Positions 33,599 to 40,916 of a stretch of DNA of 64,000 bases are shown here, piece after piece (the first letter of the stretch is position 1; the number at the start of each line of letters is the position of its first letter). Source of the DNA: Amycolatopsis rubida. Lineage in GTDB: Bacteria > Actinomycetota > Actinomycetes > Mycobacteriales > Pseudonocardiaceae. The notes under the pieces were generated by a model, which saw only the letters and a program-made list of their open reading frames with translations, did not search any database and was not told where the DNA came from. A program made the translations under genes and the position numbers. The stretch is from assembly GCF_900115345.1 (NCBI RefSeq), contig NZ_FOWC01000011.1:1-64000 (forward strand), in the 5' to 3' direction.

Positions 33599-34462
33599 TC
33601 AGCCCTTGCGGGTCTCCAGCTTCACCCGCAGCGCCAGCCCCAGCTTCACCGCCGCCAGCACCGGCTTCCACAGCAGTCCCTGGTGCCGGTCGGCGAGGTA
33701 GCGGTAGGCGCTCGCGTGGTGGGCGCGCAGCATCTTCGCCGACGCGCGCGCCGTCGAGTGGCCGCCGATGTGCATCACGCTCGACGACGGCGCGTAGACG
33801 TTCTGCCAGCCCGCCTTCGCGAGCCGGTCGCCGAGGTCGACGTCCTCGAAGTACATGAAGTAGCGGGTGTCGAAGCCGCCGACGGAGTCGAACGCCTCGC
33901 GCCGGAAGAGCTGGCAGGAGCCGGACAGCCAGCCGGACGTGCGCTCGGTGGGCGCGGCGTTTTCCTGGCGGTACTCGCGGGTCCACGGATTGCCCGGCCA
34001 GACCTTGCCGAACACGGCGTGCCCGATCCCGCGCCCGAACGAGGGCAGCAGCCGCGCGGACGGGTAGACGGTCCCGTCGAGGTCGTGGATCAGCGGCCCG
34101 AACGCCGCCCCGCGCGGCCAGCGCCCGGCGACCTCGATCAGCGCGTCGAGCGAACCCGGCTCCCATTCCAGGTCCGGGTTGACCACGACGACCCAGCCGT
34201 AGCTGTCGTCGAGCGCCGCGACGCCGCGGTTGGCGGCCGTTCCGTATCCGACGTTCTCGCCGATGCTGACGAGCGTCACGTTCTCGCGTTCGGCGGCCTT
34301 CTCCGGAGCGCCGTCGGTGGACGCGTTGTCGGCGACGACGACGTGCACGTCGCGGTCAGTCGCCTTGTCGAGCGTGTCGAGGAACTTCTCCAGCGTTTCG
34401 CCGGGGAAGTAGGTCACGGTCACGACGCCGACGCGGTCACCATACGTGCGCTGCTCAGTCAC
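33599..34462 (-). CDS. wbbL: dTDP-rhamnosyl transferase for the arabinogalactan linker
   Basis: 287-residue GT2 enzyme. It matches the mycobacterial WbbL1 pattern: VVTVTYFPGETLEKFL, LGYGTA-like GYGTAANRGVAAL, VVNPDLEW, a YPSARLLPS block, WLSGSC and YFMYFEDVDLGDR. WbbL adds L-rhamnose to GlcNAc-P-P-decaprenol to make the linker that joins arabinogalactan to peptidoglycan. The GTG at 34462 is my choice; a GTG five codons upstream is also possible. It is separated from the other glycosyltransferases by a TetR/SRPBCC cassette. Confidence 0.9.
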   Translation of the reverse strand: MTEQRTYGDRVGVVTVTYFPGETLEKFLDTLDKATDRDVHVVVADNASTDGAPEKAAERENVTLVSIGENVGYGTAANRGVAALDDSYGWVVVVNPDLEWEPGSLDALIEVAGRWPRGAAFGPLIHDLDGTVYPSARLLPSFGRGIGHAVFGKVWPGNPWTREYRQENAAPTERTSGWLSGSCQLFRREAFDSVGGFDTRYFMYFEDVDLGDRLAKAGWQNVYAPSSSVMHIGGHSTARASAKMLRAHHASAYRYLADRHQGLLWKPVLAAVKLGLALRVKLETRKG

Positions 34463-34512
34463 CGCGCCATTGTCCACTGCTCACCGACGGCTACGTCGGC
34501 CCACCGAACCGG

Positions 34513-35169
34513 TCACCCGCAGTGATTCCCAGGTCCGCCTTTCAGCTCCGCCAGTTCGTCGTCGATCAGCAGGCCCGGGTCGAACTTCATCCCGGTGAAG
34601 TGGCCGGCCAGTTCGAGCGACAGGACCCCGTGCAGGCGGGTCCAGAAGGACAGCGCGCGCCGCACCGCACCGGTTCCGGCGATGTCGCTGTCCACCCACT
34701 CGCGATGGGTTTCCAGGTGCACGTGGAACGTCGTCGCCGATTCCGGTTCGCCCAGTGCCGCGTTCGCCTCGATCAGGACTTCCATGACCTCGTTGGAGAT
34801 CGCCGTCGTGTCCGGCGGCGCGTGGTAGCCGGGCACTGGCGTGCCGTAGATGAGGAAGTAGCGCTGCGGATCGGCCTTGGCCCAGTCCCGGATGACGTGC
34901 GCCAGTTCCAGCAGGTCCGCCCCGGAATCCGCCGCTGCCCGGACGGTGTCGGCGAGGCTCCGGAACGCGTCCCGGATCAGCGCGGTGATCAGCTCGTCCC
35001 GGCCGCGGTAGTACCGGTACAGCGCGGGCACGGTCATGCTCATCTGCTTCGCGATCGCGGTCAGCGACAGCGCGGGCAGCCCCGCCTCGGCGATCTGCTG
35101 CCGCGCGTGCTGCTTGATCTCCTCGCGCACCTGCTCGCGGTAGCGCTCTCGCGGTGCCTGTTCGGTCAT
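34513..35169 (-). CDS. TetR family regulator
   Basis: 218-residue regulator: helix-turn-helix at about residues 30-65 (GLPALSLTAIAKQMSMTVPA, LYRYYRGRDELITALI) and a C-terminal domain of the TetR_C_33-like kind (GTGAVRRALSFWTRLHGVLSLEL). Divergent from the SRPBCC/membrane/amidohydrolase genes with an inverted-repeat cluster between, so it probably controls them. Confidence 0.92.
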   Translation of the reverse strand: MTEQAPRERYREQVREEIKQHARQQIAEAGLPALSLTAIAKQMSMTVPALYRYYRGRDELITALIRDAFRSLADTVRAAADSGADLLELAHVIRDWAKADPQRYFLIYGTPVPGYHAPPDTTAISNEVMEVLIEANAALGEPESATTFHVHLETHREWVDSDIAGTGAVRRALSFWTRLHGVLSLELAGHFTGMKFDPGLLIDDELAELKGGPGNHCG

Positions 35170-35258
35170 CGGCCGTTCCCCTTCGTTCCTCTGCGCCCAG
35201 TGTAGTTAATCCCCTTCACTTCCGCTATTGACGTTCACGGTCGCGAACTTGTATGGTC

Positions 35259-35284
35259 TTAACCATAGTTAATGGTACTAACTA
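35259..35284. promoter_or_regulatory. Overlapping TetR-type operators
   Basis: TTAAC-CATA-GTTAA (35259-35272) overlaps TAGTTA-N7-TAACTA (35266-35284), in an AT-rich patch 20 bases before the SRPBCC gene. A further TAGTTAA half-site lies at 35203-35209 near the tetR start. They are probable binding sites for the adjacent TetR protein. Confidence 0.6.
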
Positions 35285-35303
35285 CCACTAAGGGAGTTCA
35301 CCA

Positions 35304-35921
35304 ATGCCGAATGCCAAGCCTCGCCTGCGTGCCACGCTGCTGGCCCTTCCGATCGCCGCCGGACTGCTCGGCGCCGCACCCGCCCAAGCCGCCTCCGCGC
35401 ACCCGAGTTCCCTGACCTGCCAAGGAAAAGGCATCGACCCGGCCGCCCAGCTCCAGCACCGCGCGGAAACCTTCGTCAAGGCCCCGCTGAGCACCGTGTG
35501 GCGGCTGCACACCAGTGTCGAAAGCTGGCCGCGCTGGCAAAAGCCGGTCACGAGCATGAAGCGCCTCGACCCCGGCCGCCTGCACCCCGGTTCGCGATTC
35601 CGCTGGAGCACCCCCGCTCCGCCCACACCCTCGACACCGGCCACCACACTGGTCATCACCTCGACCGTTCACCAGGTCAAGCCCGGCCAGTGCATCCGCT
35701 GGTCCGGCCCGGCGATCGGCCAGGGCCTGCGGATCGACAACGGAACGCACGTCTGGAACTTCGTCCCGATGCGCGGCGGAGTCCTCGTCCGCACCGAAGA
35801 AAGCTGGACCGGCCAGCAGATCGAGGCCGACCCGGCCACCGCGATCAAGTACCTGGCCCCTGGCCTGGACCTCTGGCTCGCCGAGTTGAAGACCGCCGCC
35901 GAAGCTCGCTGCCACCACTGA
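35304..35921 (+). CDS. Secreted SRPBCC-type protein
   Basis: 205 residues with a signal peptide ending near AQA-A (about residue 29) and then a single SRPBCC/polyketide-cyclase-like domain (AETFVKAPLSTVWRLHTSVE, WPRWQKPVTSM, RTEESWTG). Exported members of this intracellular-looking fold are unusual; it may bind a hydrophobic ligand at the cell surface. GGGAG lies eight bases before the ATG. First gene after the TetR operator cluster. Confidence 0.8.
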   Translation: MPNAKPRLRATLLALPIAAGLLGAAPAQAASAHPSSLTCQGKGIDPAAQLQHRAETFVKAPLSTVWRLHTSVESWPRWQKPVTSMKRLDPGRLHPGSRFRWSTPAPPTPSTPATTLVITSTVHQVKPGQCIRWSGPAIGQGLRIDNGTHVWNFVPMRGGVLVRTEESWTGQQIEADPATAIKYLAPGLDLWLAELKTAAEARCHH

Positions 35922-35947
35922 ACCCGATCCGGCGAAGGAGAATCGTC

Positions 35948-36280
35948 ATGACCGTGTCCCGCGCCTCGCTGCCCATCCTGATCACCGCCTGGTCCGTTCC
36001 GGCTCTCGTCCTCGGACAGTTCGCCTTGCTCTCCGGTATTCCGTTGATCGCGCTTCTCGTCTCCAGCCTGCGCAATTCCCAGCCGCGTGCGCTGCGCTGG
36101 TGGTCCGCCGGACTGGCCGCGGTCTATCTCGGAGTGCTCGCACTTTGGGCATTAAGTCCGGAAAGCGCGCCGAGTTTGTCTCAATCCATGAATCCGGCGG
36201 TCACCGCATTCTTCGTCGCGAGCGGAGTCGCGGTCGCTGTCGCCCACCACGTCCGCGAACGCCCCAGCCCGGTTAACTGA
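35948..36280 (+). CDS. Small membrane protein, four helices
   Basis: 110 residues with hydrophobic segments near residues 8-38, 50-67 and 85-100 and a polar tail. The ATG follows AAGGAG at seven bases. No family recognised. It lies 26 bases after the SRPBCC gene and 40 bases before the amidohydrolase gene, so the three form an operon. Confidence 0.75.
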   Translation: MTVSRASLPILITAWSVPALVLGQFALLSGIPLIALLVSSLRNSQPRALRWWSAGLAAVYLGVLALWALSPESAPSLSQSMNPAVTAFFVASGVAVAVAHHVRERPSPVN

Positions 36281-36320
36281 AACTGGTAACCTCGAAACCA
36301 CCAGCCATAAAGAGGGGCCG

Positions 36321-37295
36321 ATGAAAACCGTCGCCATCGAGGAGCACTGGACCACCCCCGGCATCGACCGGATGCTGCGCACCGAATCCGGAGACCCGAG
36401 CGTCGCGCACAACGACCGGGGCGACCTCCCCGGGCGACTGCTCGACATCGGCGACCAGCGCGTCGCGTGGATGGACGAGGCGGGCATCGACGTCCAGATC
36501 CTCTCGATCGCGCCGCCGGGAACGCACGGATGCCCGGTCCCGCGAGGCATCGAGCTGAGCCGCGAAGCGAACGACCTCGCCAGCGAGGCCGTCGCGAAGC
36601 ACCCCGACCGCTTCCGTGCCATGACAACCCTGCCGATGTCCGATCCGGACGCGGCACTCGCCGAGTTGCAACGGACCGCGAAGGATCCGGCGCACGTCGG
36701 GATCATGTCCTACGGCCGCAGCGGCGATCGCCCGCTGGACGATCCCGCGTACGACGAACTGCTCGGCGCGGCCGCCGCACTCGGCAGGCCGGTCTTCGTC
36801 CACCCGCAGATCCCGGTGGAGTCAGTCCGCCAGGCTTCCTACAGCGGCTTCAGCCCGGAGCTCGACCTCGGGCTGGCCACGTACGGCCTCGGCTGGCACT
36901 ACGAGGCCGGGCTCGCCGTCATCCGGCTGATCCTGCGCGGAACGTTCGATCGCCTCCCGGAGTTGCAGGTCGTCCTCGGCCACTGGGGCGAGGTGGTCCT
37001 CTTCGCACTGGACCGCATCGACAGCCTGTCGCACACGGCCACGCATCTCGAACGTCGCGTCTCCGAGTACTTCCGCACGAACATTCACCTCGCGACCAGC
37101 GGAATGCTCGTCCCGCGCATGCTGCGCAACGCACTCGAATACACGAGTACCGATCGAATCCTGTTGTCCGGCGATTATCCGTTCCATCAGGTCCAGGCCG
37201 CGGCTGTCGCGGAATTCCTGGAGAAATTGCCCGAGGAGGAAGATCGGGAAAAGATCGCGCACGCCAACGCGGAAGCCCTTTACGGCCTCTGTTAA
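36321..37295 (+). CDS. Amidohydrolase 2 family protein (decarboxylase type)
   Basis: 324-residue TIM-barrel metal enzyme of the ACMSD/gamma-resorcylate decarboxylase branch. It opens with VAIEEHW (metal ligands usually in the ExH motif), has FVHPQIP, VVLGHWGE and ends with SGDYPF (the conserved aspartate). Members remove CO2 from aromatic acids or hydrolyse lactones. The presence of a TetR regulator and an exported SRPBCC protein suggests handling of an aromatic compound. The end overlaps a convergent glycosyltransferase gene by four bases. Confidence 0.85.
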   Translation: MKTVAIEEHWTTPGIDRMLRTESGDPSVAHNDRGDLPGRLLDIGDQRVAWMDEAGIDVQILSIAPPGTHGCPVPRGIELSREANDLASEAVAKHPDRFRAMTTLPMSDPDAALAELQRTAKDPAHVGIMSYGRSGDRPLDDPAYDELLGAAAALGRPVFVHPQIPVESVRQASYSGFSPELDLGLATYGLGWHYEAGLAVIRLILRGTFDRLPELQVVLGHWGEVVLFALDRIDSLSHTATHLERRVSEYFRTNIHLATSGMLVPRMLRNALEYTSTDRILLSGDYPFHQVQAAAVAEFLEKLPEEEDREKIAHANAEALYGLC

Positions 37296-38440
37296 CGGTT
37301 GCGCAAATGCTGATGCCAGGCTTTTCCGTAAGCCTCGCGGTGCCGATCCGCCGTGGTCGTCCACGAGAATTCCTTGGCGCGCCGCTGCGCCGCGGAAGCC
37401 AGTACTGAGCGACGCGACGGATCGGCCAGCAACTCCGTCAGCGCCGCGGCGACATCGCCGGCACCGACACCGCAGTACGCGACCGCGTCGCCGCCGACTT
37501 CCGGCAGGGAGAGGCGGCGCGTGGTCAGTACTGCGGCACCGCAGGCCATCGCTTCGAGCACCGGCAGCCCGAAACCTTCGCCGAGGCTCGGATACGCCAC
37601 AAGCTCCGCGCCGCCGAGGAACCCGGCGAGCGTCCCGAACGGCAGATACCCCGCGCGAATCACCCGAAGCCGGTGCGGCACCGCGTCCAGCGCACGCTCC
37701 ACCTGGGTGTCCCAGCCAGGCTGCCCAGCGAGCACGAGCGCCGGCGCGTCCCGCTGCCCGGCGACCGCGCGGGCGTAACCACGGATCAGCGCGGGCACGT
37801 TTTTCCGCGGTTCCAGCGCCCCGAGGAACGCGATGTACGGCGTCGCGCCGAGCCCGACCGCCTTCCGCGCCGCCGCGACCTCCTCCGGGGACGGCGGATG
37901 GAACCGTTCGCTGTCGACGCCGTGATGGATGATCTCCAACTCCGCGTGCCGCACTGGGCTCACTCGGGCCAGCTCCACCGCTGTCGCGTGACTGGGAACT
38001 ACGCAGAGTGTCCCCCGCCGCAGCGCGGTGGCAGTCCACGCGCGAAAGAACCGAGCCTTGACTGACGAGTGCAGGACCGCGTCGGTGAAGAACGTCGCGT
38101 CATGCAGCGTGACCACCGAAGCGGCCCCGCTGGCGAGCGGCATCGTGTAATGCGGCGAGTGCACGACGTCCGCGGCGAGCCGGCGCACCAGCCGGGGCAG
38201 GGTGGCCTGTTCCCAGGTCAGCCGGGCGGTGCGCGTCGAGGTCGCCGGCGACGCGGCGACGATTCGGGAACTGGGCGCGAGCTGACCGTAAAGCGGCAGG
38301 TCACGCGGCTGACAGACCACCGTCAGCCGGGCCCCGTCCTGGTCGAGCGCGCCGACGAGCGAGTCCACGTACCGGCCGACCCCGCCCCGATCCGCGGGCA
38401 CCGCGGTCGCGTCGATCAGCACACGGGGATCACCGGTCAC
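37292..38440 (-). CDS. Glycosyltransferase family 4 protein
   Basis: 382-residue GT-B enzyme. The N-terminal domain has GGVGRYVDSL and a VVHSPHYTMPL segment; the C-terminal donor domain has LGALEPRKNVPALI and the EX7E element LGEGFGLPVLEAM. It retains the sugar's anomeric configuration and probably uses GDP- or UDP-sugars. The pattern resembles mannosyl/rhamnosyl transferases of cell-wall glycan clusters. GTG start at 38440. Acceptor and donor unknown. Confidence 0.88.
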   Translation of the reverse strand: MTGDPRVLIDATAVPADRGGVGRYVDSLVGALDQDGARLTVVCQPRDLPLYGQLAPSSRIVAASPATSTRTARLTWEQATLPRLVRRLAADVVHSPHYTMPLASGAASVVTLHDATFFTDAVLHSSVKARFFRAWTATALRRGTLCVVPSHATAVELARVSPVRHAELEIIHHGVDSERFHPPSPEEVAAARKAVGLGATPYIAFLGALEPRKNVPALIRGYARAVAGQRDAPALVLAGQPGWDTQVERALDAVPHRLRVIRAGYLPFGTLAGFLGGAELVAYPSLGEGFGLPVLEAMACGAAVLTTRRLSLPEVGGDAVAYCGVGAGDVAAALTELLADPSRRSVLASAAQRRAKEFSWTTTADRHREAYGKAWHQHLRNR

Positions 38441-38558
38441 GAGTGCAGCGTACGGCGATCACTCACCGCACAGGTCAGGAACCGGCAAACTCCCGCCGAC
38501 TCCGGGCGCCGCCACCCTCGCCCACCTGCGCTCACCCGTCTGGGTTCACCCGACCGTG

Positions 38559-38850
38559 TCAAGTCGATCGCAAGCTGCACCCGGCGGCCCGACCGCCGAC
38601 GTCGCCTCGGCCGCGGCGCCCCGCGAACGCCCGCACCCGCTCCCTGCCCAGTTTCGACAGTTCCACCGCTTCGCCGCCTGCCATCGGCCTCGCGACGCTG
38701 CCAGCCCGGCCACCACCGAGGGTTCGCGACGCTGCCAGCCCGGCCACCACCGAGGGTTCGACCAGCGCCGGAACCTTCGCCAGCACCCCGGCACCCGACC
38801 GCCGACGCAGCTGCCGAAGCCCCGGCCGCCACCCCACCCGCAAGCCCGCC
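38559..38850 (-). pseudogene. Decayed partial copy of the neighbouring GT4 gene end
   Basis: The 411-base gap 38441-38851 has no intact gene. On the minus strand it contains VELSKLGRERVRAF and VPALVEPSVVAGLA, close to the AELSKLGRERARTF and VPALVEVSGGAGLV segments at the end of the adjacent GT4 protein (38852-39937). The corresponding DNA (for example CCCAGTTTCGACAG) occurs at both places. It looks like a partial duplication of the 3' end of that gene, now scrambled and expanded by a 34-base tandem repeat. Confidence 0.6.
38691..38758. repeat. Two tandem copies of a 34-bp unit
   Basis: The 34-base unit beginning CGCGACGCTGCCAGCCCGGC and ending ACCGAGGGTT is present twice without change (38691-38724 and 38725-38758), and parts of it recur just after. 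It lies inside the decayed GT4 fragment. Confidence 0.9.
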
Positions 38851-38851
38851 G

Positions 38852-39937
38852 TCAGCCCGCCCGCCGATGCGCCGCCCACACCGCCTCAGCCGCCGCCCGC
38901 CAGGTGAACGTCCGTGCCCGCTCGCGCCCCAGTTTCGACAGCTCCGCCGCCTTGTCCGGCGACAGCAGCACCTCTTTCAGCGCCCGAGCCAGCGCGTCCG
39001 CGTCCCCGCGCGGCACCACCAGCCCCGCCCCGCCGGAGACCTCCACCAGGGCCGGGACGTCCGTGTGCACCACCGGCACCCCGATCGCCATCGCTTCCAG
39101 CAGCGGCAGTCCGAAGCCCTCCGCGAGGCTCGGCACCGCCAGCACGCTCGCCCCGCGCAGCGCGGTCGCCAGTTGTGCGTCGGTCACCTTCCCCAGGACC
39201 CGCACCGATTTCAGGCCGCGGTCGGCCGCCAGCCGCACCGGGTCGATGCCGCCCCAGCCGGGCTGGCCTGCCAGCACCAGGCCGACGTCGCCGGCCTCGT
39301 CCGTGCCGTCGAGCTGCGCCACCGCGTCGACCAGCACGTCCATGCCCTTGCGCGGTTCGATCGTCCCGACCGCCAGCACGTACCGCGACGGCAGGTCAAG
39401 CTGAGCAGCCCCCTCCGGCACGGTCACCCCGTGCGGCACGACCCGCACCGGGACGTCCACGTCCAGCAGCACCGCCAGCTCGTCGGCGACCGCTCGGGTC
39501 GGCACGATCAGCCCGGACGAGCGCCGCGCGGCCCGCGCGATCATCGACCGGTGCCAGCTGACGCCGCGCGCGGTCAGGGTCTCCGGATGCGTCCAGGGCA
39601 CCGTGTCATGCACGGTGACGGTCAGTGTTCGCCCAGCCGGGGGACGGGGCGGCGCGAACGGGGTCGGCGCGTGCACCGCGTCACCGCCCGGCCACCAGCG
39701 CAGGCCCAGCTGCCACAGCGCGACCAGCGCCCTCGGCGGCAGCGGCAGCACGCGCGGCCCTTCGACCCCCTCGATCCGTGCGGCGGAGACGTCCGCGTGC
39801 CGCGCGACCACGCTGGACACGGTCCAGCCGGGCGGCGCGGTGCGGGCGAGCGCGGGCAGCAGTTCGGCGGTGTACCGGCCGGTGCCACCCGGAACGGGGG
39901 CGAGCAGTTGCTCGGCGATCACGACCAGTTCGGGCAC
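38852..39937 (-). CDS. Glycosyltransferase family 4 protein
   Basis: 361-residue GT-B enzyme with PVPGGTGRYTAELL at the N-terminus, VGTIEPRKGMDVLV at the start of the donor domain and EGFGLPLLEAM for nucleotide-sugar binding. GTG at 39937 gives a normal N-terminus (VPELVVIAEQLL). It is divergent from a GT2 gene with only 18 bases between the start codons, so the two promoters must overlap other coding sequence or be shared. Confidence 0.88.
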   Translation of the reverse strand: MPELVVIAEQLLAPVPGGTGRYTAELLPALARTAPPGWTVSSVVARHADVSAARIEGVEGPRVLPLPPRALVALWQLGLRWWPGGDAVHAPTPFAPPRPPAGRTLTVTVHDTVPWTHPETLTARGVSWHRSMIARAARRSSGLIVPTRAVADELAVLLDVDVPVRVVPHGVTVPEGAAQLDLPSRYVLAVGTIEPRKGMDVLVDAVAQLDGTDEAGDVGLVLAGQPGWGGIDPVRLAADRGLKSVRVLGKVTDAQLATALRGASVLAVPSLAEGFGLPLLEAMAIGVPVVHTDVPALVEVSGGAGLVVPRGDADALARALKEVLLSPDKAAELSKLGRERARTFTWRAAAEAVWAAHRRAG

Positions 39938-39955
39938 GCCGCTATTCTCTCCCAG

Positions 39956-40885
39956 GTGACCAGCGCGGAATCCGGCACCACCGTCGTCGTGGTGACCTGG
40001 CGTGGGGCAGCCCACCTCACCGCGTGCCTCGACGCGCTCGCCGCCCAGGATCGTCCACATCGGACACTCGTGGTGGACAACGCCTCAACCGACGGCACCG
40101 CAACGATTCTCGCCGCGCACCCCAGCCATCCGGAGGTGCTCCGGCTCCGTCGCAACACCGGTTACGCCGGCGCGATGGCCCACGCGCTCGAACGCATCGA
40201 CACCCCGCGCGTCGCCTGGCTCAACGACGACGCCGCCCCCGAGCCGGACTGGCTCGCCAACCTCGAAGACACCCTCGACAGCCAGCCGCTCGCCGCCGCC
40301 GTCACCTCCCGGCTCGAACTGCCCGACGGCAGCACTCAGTCCACCGGTGTCCGGCTCACCGCCGACGGCCATGGTGCCGACCTCACCGAACCCAGCGACG
40401 AGGTCTTCGGCTTCTGCGGCGGTGCCGCACTGCTGCGCGCCGACGCCGTGCGCGCGGTCGGGGGCGTCCCGGCGAGCTTCTTCTGTTACTACGAGGACAC
40501 CGACACCGCGTGGCGGCTGCGGCTGGCCGGATGGCACGTCGCCGCCGCGCCGAAAGCACGGGTCCAGCACCTGCACGGCGCCAGCACGAACCCCGGTTCG
40601 CCGCAATTTCACCGCTGGAACGAACGCAACCGACTGCTCATGCTGCTGCGCTGCGCACCTGCGAAAGTCGCGATCCGGGAACTGGCCCGCTTCGCCGCGA
40701 TCACCGCTGTGCTTCCGCTGCGCCGGCACCGCCCGGGCGCGGCGAACTTCGATCCCGCGCTGCGTGTGCGGGTGCTGGCGGAGGTTGTCCTCCGGCTCCC
40801 CCGCACGCTGCGGGAACGCGGTCGCGTGAGCCGGATCTCGGCGCTGGGCCGAGGCGCGATCTGGGATGCCTGGGCTGGCCTTTAA
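39956..40885 (+). CDS. Glycosyltransferase family 2 protein
   Basis: 309-residue GT-A enzyme: VVVVTWRGAAHLTACL, LVVDNASTDG, the LNDDAAPEPDW metal-binding loop and CYYEDTDTAWRLRLAG. It is rhamnosyltransferase-like in pattern, related to WbbL. First of three + strand glycosyltransferase genes (39956-44508). GTG start; no strong ribosome site because the gene begins close to a divergent one. Confidence 0.88.
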   Translation: MTSAESGTTVVVVTWRGAAHLTACLDALAAQDRPHRTLVVDNASTDGTATILAAHPSHPEVLRLRRNTGYAGAMAHALERIDTPRVAWLNDDAAPEPDWLANLEDTLDSQPLAAAVTSRLELPDGSTQSTGVRLTADGHGADLTEPSDEVFGFCGGAALLRADAVRAVGGVPASFFCYYEDTDTAWRLRLAGWHVAAAPKARVQHLHGASTNPGSPQFHRWNERNRLLMLLRCAPAKVAIRELARFAAITAVLPLRRHRPGAANFDPALRVRVLAEVVLRLPRTLRERGRVSRISALGRGAIWDAWAGL

Positions 40886-40916
40886 GCTGGGCGGAAATTC
40901 GACGGAGGAGCTCGTC

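Noticed and set aside
38069..39955. Long plus-strand frame ahead of the GT2 gene
   Set aside because: It is opposite two GT4 genes and arginine/proline-rich; the GT2 protein clearly begins at the GTG at 39956.
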